Shown in pieces: positions 16,824 to 26,577 of a stretch of 64,000 nucleotides of DNA (positions are counted from its first letter, which is position 1; each line of letters opens with the position of its first letter). The position numbers and the translations under genes were made by a program. The stretch is from positions 1 through 64,000 of the forward strand of contig JAHIUW010000031.1 of assembly GCA_018816865.1 (NCBI GenBank), given 5' to 3'. The stretch is from Pseudomonadota bacterium (lineage in GTDB: Bacteria; Desulfobacterota; Desulfovibrionia; Desulfovibrionales; Desulfovibrionaceae). The notes beneath the pieces are model-generated. The model was not told where the DNA came from. It saw only the letters and a list, made by a program, of their open reading frames with translations, and did no database searches.

Positions 16824-17021
16824 ATGAACGGGAGTTTTGATCTGTCGCTGGTGCTGGCCATCGTCGGCGTGGCCGCGATCTATCTGCTGCGCAGGTATCT
16901 GCGCCGTCGCAAGGACGGGAGCCAGGGCTGCGGCTGTGACACCGGGTGTGCAAACTGCGGTTCCGGGTCCTCATGCAGCCAGCCGCGCAAGTCCGACGAA
17001 CTGCCCATGGACGACAACTAG
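16824..17021 (+). CDS. FeoB-associated-type Cys-rich membrane peptide
   Basis: The 65-residue peptide has one N-terminal membrane helix ([16 protein letters not shown]), an Arg-rich stop-transfer segment and a Cys cluster [17 protein letters not shown]. This is the architecture of the small Cys-rich proteins usually found beside feoB. Here it lies 50 bases upstream of a copper ATPase instead, so it may be a membrane-tethered metal donor for that pump; this is inference. AGGAG lies nine bases above the ATG. Confidence 0.65.
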   Translation: MNGSFDLSLVLAIVGVAAIYLLRRYLRRRKDGSQGCGCDTGCANCGSGSSCSQPRKSDELPMDDN

Positions 17022-17071
17022 CACGGTCAGTCCTGCCAGACCGCCTGTTCACCCCTATCAGGACCGGGACC

Positions 17072-19681
17072 ATGAAGAACGACGAAGCTCGTGAAATCCT
17101 GCGCACCCAGGCCGCCATCAAGGGCATGCACTGCGCGTCCTGCTCCAGCCGCATCGAGCGGACCCTGGGCGGCATGAAGGGCGTGGCCGAGGCCAGCGTG
17201 AACCTGGCCAGCGAGACCCTGAATGTGGCCTGGGACCCCCGGGCTCTGGATCTGGAGGCCATCGCCGCCAAGGTCAAGGACCTGGGGTTCGAGGCCGTGC
17301 TGCCCCCGCCGGACCAAATTACGGGCCAAAACACAGGGCAAGCCATTGGGCAACCCTCCCCCCAGACCCTGGAGCTGGCCCTGAGCGGTATGCATTGCGC
17401 GGCCTGTTCCGGGCGCATCGAGCGCGTGGTGGGGGGCCTGGAGGGTGTTTCCCTCTCCGAGGTCAATCTGGCCGCCGAGAGCGGTGTCTTTGTCTTTGAT
17501 CCCGCCCTGACCTCCAAGCGCACCATCCGCCAGGCCATCCATGACCTGGGCTTCGGCAGCGAGCCTACGTCTGCCGCGCCCGATGTCTTCGAGCAGCGCC
17601 AGCGCGAGGCCCGAGAGCGTCTGGAGGGCATCCGCAGGCGGTTGATCCCGGCCTTCGCCTTTGCGTTTCCGCTGCTGGTGCTGTCCATGGGGCACATGGC
17701 GGGCCTGCCCTTGCCCAGGTTCCTGGACCCGATGTACAGCCCTTTGAATTTTGCGCTCACGCAACTGCTGCTGACCCTGCCCGTGGTCTGGTCGGGGCGG
17801 CAGTTTTACCTGCGCGGGTTCCCCAATCTCTGGCGGCGCACCCCGGACATGGACTCGCTCATTGCCGTGGGCACGGGCGCGGCCCTGGCCTACAGCTTGT
17901 GGAGCACGGGAGAGATCGCCCTGGGCCTGGACGCCCAGGCCCGGGCCATGGACCTCTATTACGAATCAGCCGCGGTGCTCATCGCGCTGATCTCCCTGGG
18001 CAAGTATTTCGAGGCCCGCTCCAAGTTGAAGACCTCCGACTCCATCCGCTCCCTGATGCGTCTGACCCCGGACAGGACCCTGCTGCTGGGTGCGGACGGC
18101 GGAACCAGCGAGATCCCCCTGGACGAGGTCCAGGCCGGGGACCTGTTGCTGGTGCGCCCTGGCGAGCGCATCCCCGTGGACGGCAGCGTGGTCTCGGGAG
18201 CATCCAGCGTGGACGAGGCCATGCTCACGGGCGAGCCCCTGCCCGTGTCCAAGGCCGTGGGCGATGCCGTGGTGGGCGGGACCATGAACACCACGGGAGC
18301 GCTGACCGTGCGCGCCGAGAGCGTGGGCCAGGACACGGTGCTGGCGCGCATCATCCGCCTGGTGCAGCAGGCCCAGGGTTCCAAGGCCCCCATCGCCAAT
18401 CTGGCGGACAGGGTGAGCTTCTATTTCGTGCCCGCGGTGATGCTCATTGCCGTGGCTTCGGGGCTGGCCTGGTATGTCCTGGGCGGGTCCACCTTCCCCT
18501 TTGCCCTGCGCATCTTTGTCTCGGTGATGGTCATCGCCTGCCCCTGCGCCATGGGCCTGGCCACCCCGATGTCGATCATGGTCGGCACAGGCCGTGGTGC
18601 CCAGTTGGGGGTCCTGGTCAAGAGCGGCGGTGCCCTGCAGACCGCCGAGTCCGTGGACACCGTGGTTTTTGACAAGACCGGGACCCTGACCTTTGGCCGC
18701 CCCGAACTGACGGATGTCCATGTGCTGACGGGCGGAGGCCTTGGCGGTGCATCCGCTGATGGCCTTGGGGTTAGTCCTGGGGAAGGACCTGGCAGCGGTT
18801 TGGACAGTGACGGTTTGTTGGCTCTGGCGGCCTCGGTGGAGCGTTCTTCGGAGCATCCCCTGGCCACGGCCATCGTGCGCGGGGCCGAGGCCCGCAGCCT
18901 GGCCTTGAGCGAACCCGAGACCTTCGAGGCCTTGCCCGGACGCGGAGTGCGGGCCGAAGTCAACGGACAGGCGGTGTTGTTCGGAAATCTGGCGCTGATG
19001 CAGGACAATGCCGTCACTGGGATCGAAACCGGGCGACAGCGGGCCGAGGCCCTGGCCGGGCAGGGCAAGACCGCCTTGTATCTGTCCGTGGACGGACAAC
19101 TGGCCGGGCTGCTGGCTGTGGCCGATACCCTGCGTCCCGAAGCCCCCGCCGTGGTGACCAGCCTGAAGGCCCTGGGCGTGCAGGTGGTGATGCTCACCGG
19201 CGACGAGGAGTTGACGGCCCGCGCCGTGGCTGCCCAGGCGGGCATCGAGACGCTGGTGGCCCGCGTCCTGCCCGAGGGCAAGGAGACCGAGATTCAGCGC
19301 CTGCAACAGGCCGGCCGCACCGTGGCCATGATCGGCGACGGCATCAACGACGCCCCGGCCCTGGCGCGTGCCGACCTGGGGCTGGCCATGGGTTCGGGCA
19401 TCGACGTGGCCGTGGAATCCGGGGACGTGGTGCTGATGCGCAGTGATCTGGCCGGGGTGCTCACGGCGCTGGCCCTGTCCCGGGCCGTGATGCGCAATAT
19501 CCGCCAGAATCTGTTCTGGGCCTTTGCCTTCAATATCTTGGGCATTCCGGTGGCGGCCGGATTGCTGCACGTCTTTGGCGGGCCGACCATGAACCCCATG
19601 CTCGCGGGCACGGCCATGGCCCTGTCCTCGGTCACGGTGGTCAGCAATGCCCTGCGCCTGCGGTTTTTCAGTCCGTCCTGA
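17072..19681 (+). CDS. copA: Copper-exporting P1B-type ATPase
   Basis: The 869-residue inner-membrane pump exports Cu(I). Two N-terminal heavy-metal domains carry [10 protein letters not shown] and [10 protein letters not shown]. The core shows TGEPLPVSK (actuator), the transmembrane metal site [10 protein letters not shown], the phosphorylation loop [18 protein letters not shown] (P1B His-Pro), [10 protein letters not shown] and the last helix with [15 protein letters not shown] glycine-rich insert of about 30 residues sits in the nucleotide domain just after HVL. ATG 17072 is chosen; an open frame extends upstream into the Cys-rich peptide gene in another frame. Probably co-transcribed with that gene. 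Confidence 0.94.
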   Translation: MKNDEAREILRTQAAIKGMHCASCSSRIERTLGGMKGVAEASVNLASETLNVAWDPRALDLEAIAAKVKDLGFEAVLPPPDQITGQNTGQAIGQPSPQTLELALSGMHCAACSGRIERVVGGLEGVSLSEVNLAAESGVFVFDPALTSKRTIRQAIHDLGFGSEPTSAAPDVFEQRQREARERLEGIRRRLIPAFAFAFPLLVLSMGHMAGLPLPRFLDPMYSPLNFALTQLLLTLPVVWSGRQFYLRGFPNLWRRTPDMDSLIAVGTGAALAYSLWSTGEIALGLDAQARAMDLYYESAAVLIALISLGKYFEARSKLKTSDSIRSLMRLTPDRTLLLGADGGTSEIPLDEVQAGDLLLVRPGERIPVDGSVVSGASSVDEAMLTGEPLPVSKAVGDAVVGGTMNTTGALTVRAESVGQDTVLARIIRLVQQAQGSKAPIANLADRVSFYFVPAVMLIAVASGLAWYVLGGSTFPFALRIFVSVMVIACPCAMGLATPMSIMVGTGRGAQLGVLVKSGGALQTAESVDTVVFDKTGTLTFGRPELTDVHVLTGGGLGGASADGLGVSPGEGPGSGLDSDGLLALAASVERSSEHPLATAIVRGAEARSLALSEPETFEALPGRGVRAEVNGQAVLFGNLALMQDNAVTGIETGRQRAEALAGQGKTALYLSVDGQLAGLLAVADTLRPEAPAVVTSLKALGVQVVMLTGDEELTARAVAAQAGIETLVARVLPEGKETEIQRLQQAGRTVAMIGDGINDAPALARADLGLAMGSGIDVAVESGDVVLMRSDLAGVLTALALSRAVMRNIRQNLFWAFAFNILGIPVAAGLLHVFGGPTMNPMLAGTAMALSSVTVVSNALRLRFFSPS

Positions 19682-19775
19682 GGGGCGGGATGTGTTGCGG
19701 ACAGTGGGCTGCGCCTGGGCGAAAATGGCCCAGGAAGCTTCAGCTTTTCAAAAGAGAATCGCCTCGCCCCGCTAG

Positions 19776-19822
19776 GCCTGAGGGCTCGGCGCGGACCCCT
19801 TGCCCTCAGGCAGGGGTTCCTT
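19776..19822 (+). promoter_or_regulatory. Two mutually exclusive hairpins between copA and nrdJ
   Basis: A perfect 10-bp inverted repeat GCCTGAGGGC (19776-19785)/GCCCTCAGGC (19802-19811) overlaps a second hairpin in which ACCCCTTGC (19795-19803) pairs with GCAGGGGT and is followed by TCCTTTT. The two cannot form together, the geometry of an attenuator. It could equally be just the copA terminator. The conserved boxes of a cobalamin riboswitch were not found. Confidence 0.45.
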
Positions 19823-19934
19823 TTAGTCTCCAGTTATTGTAACCTCCCGGCAATATGCAAATCTGCCTCCGCCGCTCGGGGTGGGGGACTTTTATATTCA
19901 ATTAAACCTTTATTTTACACACAAGAGTCGCTGA

Positions 19935-22175
19935 ATGTTTAATTCCCAGATGCCTCCCACGATGATGCCCGTTACGGTCAACCCCAACGCCAAGATCGTG
20001 CTCTCCAAGCGCTACTACCGCAAGGATGAGAACGGCCAACCCCTGGAAGATGCGACCAGCATGTTCTGGCGGGTGGCCTCGGCCATCGCCGCCGAGGAAG
20101 CCAAGTACGAGCAATCCCCGTTCACGGTGGAAAAACTGGCCCGTGAGTTCTTCGACCTGATGACGGAGTCCAAGTTCCTGCCCAATTCCCCGACCCTGAT
20201 GAACGCGGGCACGGAACTGGGCCAGCTGGCAGCCTGTTTCGTGCTGCCCGTGGGCGACTCCATGGAGGAGATCTTTGACAGCGTGAAGCACGCCGCCCTG
20301 ATCCACAAGTCCGGCGGCGGCACGGGCTTCTCCTTCTCGCGCCTGCGACAGAAGGACGCCCGCGTGGGTTCCACGGGCGGCGTGGCCTCGGGCCCGCTGT
20401 CCTTCCTGCGGATCTTCAATACCGCCACGGAGCAGGTCAAACAGGGCGGCACGCGCCGCGGGGCCAACATGGGCATCCTGCGCGTGGACCATCCGGACAT
20501 CATCGAGTTCATCCGCGCCAAGGAACGCGACGGCGACCTGAACAACTTCAACCTCTCCGTGGCCCTGACCGAGAAGTTCATGCAGGCCGTGGAGAAGAAC
20601 GAGGAATACGACCTCATCGCCCCCCACTCCGGCAAGAGCAAGGCCCGCCTGAAGGCCCGCGATGTCTTCAATCTGCTGGTCCAGAAGGCCTGGGAGTCCG
20701 GCGATCCGGGGATCATCTTCCTGGACCGCATCAACCGTGACAACCCCACCCCTTCCCAAGGCGAGATGGAGAGCACCAACCCCTGCGGCGAGCAGCCGCT
20801 GTTGCCCTACGAGGCCTGCAACCTGGGCTCCGTCAACCTGGCCCTGGTCTACAAGGAAGGCGCGGATCACGGCATCGACTGGAAGGAACTCAAGCGCATC
20901 GTGCACCTTGGCGTGCGTTTCCTGGACAACGTCATCGACGCCAGCCGCTATCCCCTGGACAAGATCGGCGAGATGGTGCGCACCAACCGCAAGATCGGCC
21001 TGGGCGTCATGGGTTGGGCGGACCTGTTGTACCAGTTGCGCATCCCCTACGACAGCCAGGAGGCCCTGTCCCTGGCCGAGCGGGTGATGAAGTTCGTCAA
21101 CGACGAGTCCAAGGCCGCTTCCAAAAAGCTGGCCAAGGAGCGCGGCGAATTCCCGGCCTATGCGGAGTCCACTTACGGCCAGCGCAACCTGGGGCCGTAT
21201 CGCAACGCCACCACGACCACCATTGCGCCCACGGGGACCCTGTCCATCATCGCGGCCTGTTCCTCGGGCGTGGAGCCGCTGTTCGCCCTGTCCTTTGCAC
21301 GCCACGTCATGGACGGCGAGAAGCTGGTGGAGTCCAATCCCTATTTCAAGCAGGCCCTGGTCGATTCCGGCAGCTATTCGGACAAGCTGATGGACCTGGT
21401 TGCCCAGAAGGGCAGCATCCAAAAGATCGACCACCTGCCCGAGGACCTGAAGCGGATCTTTGTCACGGCCATGGAGATCGAGGCCGAATGGCATCTCAAG
21501 ATGCAGGCCGCCTTCCAGCGGCACACGGACAACGCCGTGTCCAAGACCGTGAATCTGCTCAGTTCCGCCACCATGGAAGACATCTACAATATCTATTGGA
21601 TGGCCTACGAGCAGGGCTGCAAGGGTGTGACCGTGTACCGCGACGGCTGCAAGGCCACGCAGGTGCTGTGCACCGGTGAAGGCTCCAAGGCTCAGGAAGA
21701 GAAGGGCAAGGGCGCCAAGGTTGTCCAGGACCGGCCCGACGTGATCTATGGCTTCACCCAGCGGGTGGATACGGGCCTGGGTGCCATGTACCTGACCGTG
21801 AACGAGGTGGACGGCCTGCCCTTTGAGGTCTTCGCCACCATCGGCAAGTCCGGGCGCTCCATCACGGCCAAGGCCGAGGCCATCGGCCGGCTGGTGTCCC
21901 TGGCGCTCAGGTCAGGCGTGTCCGTGCGCGAGGTGGTGGGCCAGTTGAAGGGCATCGGCGGCGAACATCCGGTGTTCCGCAAGAAGGGCATGATCATGTC
22001 CATCCCCGACGGCATTGCCTGGGTCTTTGAGCAGCGCTATCTGGGCGGGGACAAGCCCGTGCCCGGCGAGACCAATAACCTGTCCAACCCCATGTGTCCG
22101 GACTGCGGCAATGAACTGGTCTTCCAGGAAGGCTGCTTCATCTGCGGCGGTTGTGGGTATACCAAGTGCGGGTAG
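19935..22175 (+). CDS. nrdJ: Adenosylcobalamin-dependent ribonucleotide reductase (class II)
   Basis: The 746-residue enzyme reduces ribonucleotides to deoxyribonucleotides with a B12-generated thiyl radical, independent of oxygen. Visible are PNSPTLMNAG, AACFVLPVGDSMEEIFD, the finger-loop NPCGEQPLLPYEACNLGSVN with the active-site Cys and Glu, and ATTTIAPTGTLSIIAACSSG. The C-terminal zinc-ribbon-like tail CPDCGNELVFQEGCFICGGC ends the protein and is typical of long NrdJ forms. ATG 19935 has a weak AAGAG site. It is monocistronic with a terminator downstream. Confidence 0.95.
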   Translation: MFNSQMPPTMMPVTVNPNAKIVLSKRYYRKDENGQPLEDATSMFWRVASAIAAEEAKYEQSPFTVEKLAREFFDLMTESKFLPNSPTLMNAGTELGQLAACFVLPVGDSMEEIFDSVKHAALIHKSGGGTGFSFSRLRQKDARVGSTGGVASGPLSFLRIFNTATEQVKQGGTRRGANMGILRVDHPDIIEFIRAKERDGDLNNFNLSVALTEKFMQAVEKNEEYDLIAPHSGKSKARLKARDVFNLLVQKAWESGDPGIIFLDRINRDNPTPSQGEMESTNPCGEQPLLPYEACNLGSVNLALVYKEGADHGIDWKELKRIVHLGVRFLDNVIDASRYPLDKIGEMVRTNRKIGLGVMGWADLLYQLRIPYDSQEALSLAERVMKFVNDESKAASKKLAKERGEFPAYAESTYGQRNLGPYRNATTTTIAPTGTLSIIAACSSGVEPLFALSFARHVMDGEKLVESNPYFKQALVDSGSYSDKLMDLVAQKGSIQKIDHLPEDLKRIFVTAMEIEAEWHLKMQAAFQRHTDNAVSKTVNLLSSATMEDIYNIYWMAYEQGCKGVTVYRDGCKATQVLCTGEGSKAQEEKGKGAKVVQDRPDVIYGFTQRVDTGLGAMYLTVNEVDGLPFEVFATIGKSGRSITAKAEAIGRLVSLALRSGVSVREVVGQLKGIGGEHPVFRKKGMIMSIPDGIAWVFEQRYLGGDKPVPGETNNLSNPMCPDCGNELVFQEGCFICGGCGYTKCG

Positions 22176-22251
22176 CGGACTGCGGCGAAAGACGTGGCGT
22201 TTGCCTGATTTGTCCGCGTTGAGTTGGCGAAACTGAAATGAAAGAATGATC

Positions 22252-22281
22252 AAAGCCCCGGCTCAGGCCGGGGCTTTTGTG
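22252..22281 (+). terminator. Intrinsic terminator of nrdJ
   Basis: AAAGCCCCGGC and GCCGGGGCTTT form an 11-bp stem around a four-base loop, ending in TTTTG. Confidence 0.85.
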
Positions 22282-22628
22282 TTGGTAAAGCAGCGCAGGG
22301 TTGATTCTAGTGCCGTGGGTGTCTTCTTGAATGGTACGAAACGTTGAGCCTCTTCCTTGGGTTGCAGGATGGATTGGGGCTGGTGGCGAACTGGGTTGGG
22401 ATGACGGAGTGCAGGGTCCGGTTACTGCTTCGGACGCGTGCTCAGTTCTGGCCGTTGTAAGGGCCGTTGTGTGGGGCGATGATTCAGGTTTATAATCGGG
22501 GGCGCAAGTCGGTACCCCAGAGATGTTTGCTTGGGTGAAAAGGCCCGTGAGTGAGCGACCGCAGTCACTCTGCTGAAAATAACTTGCAATCGGGCGTCTG
22601 ATATGACAATCAATGCAGCCCATCGAGT
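22282..22628. other. Intergenic stretch upstream of tRNA-Leu
   Basis: No credible gene is seen in these ~350 bases on either strand. The promoter of the tRNA must lie at its right end; TTGCAA near 22587 could be a -35 but no good -10 follows. Confidence 0.4.
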
Positions 22629-22715
22629 GCCGAAGTGGTGGAACTGGTAGACACGCTATCTTGAGGGGGTAGTGGGGGAAACCCCGTGGGAGTTCGATTC
22701 TCCCCTTCGGCACCA
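22629..22715 (+). tRNA. tRNA-Leu (anticodon GAG)
   Basis: The 87-base class II tRNA has acceptor arms GCCGAAG/CTTCGGC, D-arm GGAACTGGTAGAC, anticodon stem CTATC/GGTAG around loop TTGAGGG (anticodon GAG at 22663-22665, reading CTC/CTT), a long variable arm, T-loop TTCGATTC and an encoded CCA end. All match bacterial tRNA-Leu. It marks the left border of the polysaccharide locus. Confidence 0.95.
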
Positions 22716-22729
22716 TGCAGATGTCAACG

Positions 22730-22760
22730 GGCTGGAATCTAGGATTCCGGCCTTTTTTTT
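22730..22760 (+). terminator. Intrinsic terminator after tRNA-Leu
   Basis: GGCTGGAATC pairs with GGATTCCGGCC and is followed by eight T residues. Confidence 0.85.
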
Positions 22761-22928
22761 GGGGTTCAGGCGGGAAGGCAATCCCTGCGCAGGGTGCCTG
22801 TCTCTGGAACCTGCTGGGGAAGAAAAGACAATGGGATTGAATTCGCGTATAGGCATTGTCGGTGGCGGGCAGCCCATTCCAGAGGGGGCCCGTGGATGTT
22901 ATCTGACGAGATCCACAGGGGAAAAAGG

Positions 22929-23822
22929 ATGCCAGGGAAGAATATGTTGCGCAGGATTTATGCATCCACCAGGACAGAGGCTAGGTTTGCTTGGGGCAGG
23001 GCGTGGCCTCTGCGTAGTCGGTTAATTTCTCGACAGCTATTGAACCATGCACATGAATTCCTGAACGAAAATCAGAGTAAGCTTCTGTTCGTGATGGGCA
23101 CGGGCCGGTCTGGAACTCAGCTGCTGTCCGACTTGCTAAGGTCCGCTGGTCCTGCAGCAGTGTTTCACGAACCGAACTTTCGCGAGGACGTGGGTACGAT
23201 GGACCTCCTGCGCCGGGACCTTGAAATGGCGCGGCGCTATTGGCGGACCTTTCGCGGAGTCGAAGTTTACAGGCGCTGGATGGCCGAGCCCCAGGCCGCT
23301 TTCTACGCAGAGGTCAACGGTACCATCCGTTACCAAGCCGAGGTCATCCGAGAGCTTTACCCCCGGGCGAAGATGCTGCTCATTGTCCGTGACGGTCGGG
23401 GTGTGGTCCGTTCGGTGATGGGCTGGCAGCAATTTTATGGTCCCAGGTCCCGAGGGGCCTACGCCATTGCCCCCCTGCCGGGTGATCCCTACCATGATTT
23501 GTGGTCGAGCATGGGCCGTTTTGAGAAGATCTGTTGGTCCTGGATGGATTCCAACGAAAGGCTGATGCGCTGCATCCCGGAAGGGTACTGGTGTCGACTG
23601 GAAGCTATCGCCACGGACTACGACTATTTTTCCGAACGCTTTATCCAGCCCACGAATTTAGACATTGACCGTATTCTGTGGCGGACCAGGATGGCACAAC
23701 GCTCCCGAAATGCAACTCGGCAGTATGCCTTCCCCGCCTGGGAGGAGTGGAGCACGGACCAGATGCATTCCTTCGAGAGGATCTGCGGGGACACGATGCG
23801 CAAGCTCGGGTATGAGTGCTAA
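22929..23822 (+). CDS. Sulfotransferase family protein
   Basis: The 297-residue protein is a PAPS-dependent sulfotransferase by fold. The 5'-phosphosulfate loop is VMGTGRSGTQLLSDLL near residue 55, and the 3'-phosphate-binding part is LIVRDGRGVVRSV. It would transfer sulfate to a glycan or lipid acceptor. I start at ATG 22929 (MPGKNMLRRIY), which has an A/G-rich site; the frame opens farther upstream without homology. It is the first gene of the polysaccharide locus, 10 bases from the flippase gene, so it is probably in that operon. Confidence 0.8.
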   Translation: MPGKNMLRRIYASTRTEARFAWGRAWPLRSRLISRQLLNHAHEFLNENQSKLLFVMGTGRSGTQLLSDLLRSAGPAAVFHEPNFREDVGTMDLLRRDLEMARRYWRTFRGVEVYRRWMAEPQAAFYAEVNGTIRYQAEVIRELYPRAKMLLIVRDGRGVVRSVMGWQQFYGPRSRGAYAIAPLPGDPYHDLWSSMGRFEKICWSWMDSNERLMRCIPEGYWCRLEAIATDYDYFSERFIQPTNLDIDRILWRTRMAQRSRNATRQYAFPAWEEWSTDQMHSFERICGDTMRKLGYEC

Positions 23823-23831
23823 GGACGATCC

Positions 23832-25376
23832 ATGACCATGCTCGCTCCTTCTCTCTCTATGCCTCGCCTGCGGGTCAACATCATCGCCAACTTTGTGGGG
23901 CGGTCGTCCTCGCTGCTGCTGGGGATGCTGTTCACCCCGCTGTATCTACATTTTTTAGGGGTCGAGGCCTATGGGCTGATCGGTTTCCATCTAACCCTGC
24001 AAGGGGCCCTGGGTTTCTTGGAGTTGGGCCTCAGTCGGGCCTGCAACCGCGAGTTGGCCCGCTATTCCGGGAGCGGTCCCGATGTGCACCAAGCCATGGG
24101 TGATACTTTGCGCAGCCTGGAGGCAGTCTATTGGCTGGTTGCTTTGATCCTGGGATGCTTCATGGCTCTGGCGGCACCGTGGATTGCCACCTCCTGGCTC
24201 AAGGCTTCGGCCATCCCTGACGAAACATTGGTCAGCGTGCTGCGCACCATGGCCTTGATTGTGGCTTTGCGCTGGCCGGTTGGGCTGTACAACGGGGCAA
24301 TGATGGGGATGCAGCGCCACGTGCAGTTGAATCTGGTTAAGTGCGTCATTTCTCTGCTGGGTGGTGGCGGTGCTGTGCTTGTGCTGTGGCTGGTCCGGGC
24401 AGATGTTTTGCTGTATTTTCGCTGGCAGTTGATTACTGCTTGCTGCGGGTTGGTTCTGTACGCCGTGTTCGCTTGGCGCGCCCTGCCTGGGTCACCGTTG
24501 GCGGCCCGCGTCCGTCTCGAGGTGCTGCGCAAGATCATTGGATTCTCTGCGGGGGTGGGGCTGAACTCGATCATGGGCACGGTGCTGCGTCAGTCGGATA
24601 AGCTCATTCTGAGCGCGATGTTGCCCCTTGAACAATTCGGTTACTACGCCTTGGCCTCGGTCCTGGCTAGTGTGGTATCGATTGCCGCCGAGGCCGTCTC
24701 CGGAGCTACGTTTCCGCGCCTGTCCCAAATGATTGGGGCGGGCAGGTCGGAATTGACCGTCTCTGAGTTGTACCACCTGGCCTGCCAGTCCGTGGCGGTC
24801 GTCATCATCCCCTTCGCGCTAGGGGTGGCGGTGTTCTCGCGGGAGGTGCTGTACGTATATACTGGCCGGGCGGATGTTATCGAGAACGCGGCACTGCTGC
24901 TCTCCATCCTGGTCATCGCCAAGGTTCTGCACGCCTCAATGATCGTCCCCTACGCTCTGCAATTGGCTTACGGATGGGTTCGCCTTTCTCTCCTGATTAA
25001 TGCGGTCGCCATTTTGTGGCTGCCCGCCGCTGTGTATTTATTGTCAGGAATGTATGGTGCTCTCGGCGCTGCCGTGGCTTGGCTGGTAGTCACTGTAGGA
25101 TATGTTTTTGTTGGTCAACCATTGATGTTTCGTAGGCTTTTGGTGGGTCAGTACAAGGTGTGGTTCAGGGGGGCTTTACTTCAACCGGGACTTGGAGTTG
25201 CCGCGTTCTGGGCATTCATGTATTGGCAGCGATGCTTGTTGCCTTCTGGGCGTCTGCCTCTGGGCGTTGCGTTGGCATGCCTGGGAATTTTGAGTGTCAT
25301 GGTTGCAGGATGGTGTGCGCCGAGAGTGCGCGAGAAGATGTTACGCATGTTCAGACGGAGTCTTACTCGTGGTTGA
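23832..25376 (+). CDS. Lipid-linked oligosaccharide flippase (Wzx/MATE-like)
   Basis: The 514-residue protein has about 12-14 hydrophobic helices and the N-terminal pattern NIIANFVGRSSSLLLGMLFT, then FLGVEAYGLIGF, typical of polysaccharide exporters of the MVF superfamily. It would move the undecaprenyl-linked repeat unit across the inner membrane. AAGGA lies seven bases before the ATG. The next gene overlaps its end by eight bases. A second flippase gene lies at the other end of the locus. Confidence 0.85.
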   Translation: MTMLAPSLSMPRLRVNIIANFVGRSSSLLLGMLFTPLYLHFLGVEAYGLIGFHLTLQGALGFLELGLSRACNRELARYSGSGPDVHQAMGDTLRSLEAVYWLVALILGCFMALAAPWIATSWLKASAIPDETLVSVLRTMALIVALRWPVGLYNGAMMGMQRHVQLNLVKCVISLLGGGGAVLVLWLVRADVLLYFRWQLITACCGLVLYAVFAWRALPGSPLAARVRLEVLRKIIGFSAGVGLNSIMGTVLRQSDKLILSAMLPLEQFGYYALASVLASVVSIAAEAVSGATFPRLSQMIGAGRSELTVSELYHLACQSVAVVIIPFALGVAVFSREVLYVYTGRADVIENAALLLSILVIAKVLHASMIVPYALQLAYGWVRLSLLINAVAILWLPAAVYLLSGMYGALGAAVAWLVVTVGYVFVGQPLMFRRLLVGQYKVWFRGALLQPGLGVAAFWAFMYWQRCLLPSGRLPLGVALACLGILSVMVAGWCAPRVREKMLRMFRRSLTRG

Positions 25377-26577
25377 TAGACCTTTTTTTTCCATTTTGCT
25401 GCCGACGAAGAACCGGAGTCACCTTGTCGGTTATGCCATTCGGAGTGTCTTGCTCCAGGATTTTGCGGATTTTGAAATTGTAGTCTGCGATAATGATGAC
25501 GACGCTTCCTCCACGCGCTTGGTGGTGGAAGGCTTCCTTGGGGATGCCAGAATTCGGTATCTCAGGACAGGTGATTTGGATATGGTCCAGAACTGGACCC
25601 GAGCCCTGAATGCGTCCAGAGGTCGCAATGTTATTCTGCTTGAGGACAAGATGGTCTTTTACCCGGGGGCCTTGGCCTCGATTCGGGAGCGGGTCAACCG
25701 TTCTCCTTCGGGAGTGGTTGTCTGGCGTACCGACGTTGTGGAGGATGCTTCCGCCAAGGCCTTCCTGATCCAGATTCCCGATTCCGGGGAGCGGATCATG
25801 CGTAGCGAAGAGGTGCTGAGCGTCATGTCCCGAGACGTCATGAAGCTGTGGCAGTACCTCCCCCGGGGGCTGTGCTGCTGCACCCCCGCGGAGTTGATTT
25901 ACTCCATCCAAGAGAAGACGGGTGAGCCGTATTACGAAATCTACTCTCCCGATTTCGTGGCCGCCGTGAAGCTGCTGGCCAACATCGACGAGTATCTGCT
26001 CTGGGATCGATCGCTCCAGTTGGTCGTATCCAGCAGGGTCGGCAACGGCAGAAATGTGTCCTCGAAGCGAGATACGGATTGCAGCTATTACAAGGGCAAG
26101 AGCCCGCTGGTGATCAAGAGCGACTATGTGGATGTGAAGAATCCTTTGATTGTTGCCAACTCTATTGCGAACGATTTTCGTCGCCAGACATCCAAGTATG
26201 GCGGGCGGCTGCTCGGGTACCCCATCGCCCAGGCTGATTATGTCAGGATGATGGTCAAGGAGCTCGCCAAGGAGGTGTTGCGGACGCGCCGCGTGACCTG
26301 GATGGTTAAGGACTTTTTTCAGTTGATCATGAGCGGTCGTTCACCGCTGCATAATTTTGTGATCATGGTTGGCACCGCTGTGGGGCTGCTGTGGCGAGTG
26401 GCCTGCAAAAAAAACCTGCCGGAAGGAGGGGCAAGACGGCCCGTCCGCCGGATTCTGACCGTGGACGGAGACCCTATGGACGTTGTGCAGGCCTTCTTGG
26501 ACGGGAGGGCTACCCTGGGCATCGTCCAGCCGTTCACAACGGGCGCGGCCGTGCCTGGGAAGAAGGGAATCCTGTGA
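25369..26577 (+). CDS. Glycosyltransferase family 2
   Basis: The 402-residue protein has an N-terminal GT-A domain: FSILLPTKNRSHLVGYAIRS, FEIVVCDNDDD and a LLEDKM motif in place of the usual DxD. It would add one sugar to the lipid-linked glycan at the cytoplasmic face. Start GTG 25369 with GGAG upstream is chosen since homology begins five residues later; the start overlaps the flippase stop. The C-terminal ~120 residues are not recognisable. Confidence 0.8.
   Translation: MVDRPFFSILLPTKNRSHLVGYAIRSVLLQDFADFEIVVCDNDDDASSTRLVVEGFLGDARIRYLRTGDLDMVQNWTRALNASRGRNVILLEDKMVFYPGALASIRERVNRSPSGVVVWRTDVVEDASAKAFLIQIPDSGERIMRSEEVLSVMSRDVMKLWQYLPRGLCCCTPAELIYSIQEKTGEPYYEIYSPDFVAAVKLLANIDEYLLWDRSLQLVVSSRVGNGRNVSSKRDTDCSYYKGKSPLVIKSDYVDVKNPLIVANSIANDFRRQTSKYGGRLLGYPIAQADYVRMMVKELAKEVLRTRRVTWMVKDFFQLIMSGRSPLHNFVIMVGTAVGLLWRVACKKNLPEGGARRPVRRILTVDGDPMDVVQAFLDGRATLGIVQPFTTGAAVPGKKGIL

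Noticed and set aside
17966-19570. Minus-strand open frame of 534 codons opposite copA
   Set aside because: Shadow of a GC-rich gene; no start signal and no recognisable domain.
19682-19934. Cobalamin riboswitch ahead of nrdJ
   Set aside because: The interval lacks the conserved GCCACTG B12-box and the usual multi-stem core; only simple hairpins are present.
22629-22715. Attachment-site duplication for an integrative element at tRNA-Leu
   Set aside because: No second copy of the tRNA 3' end and no integrase gene were found within the window.
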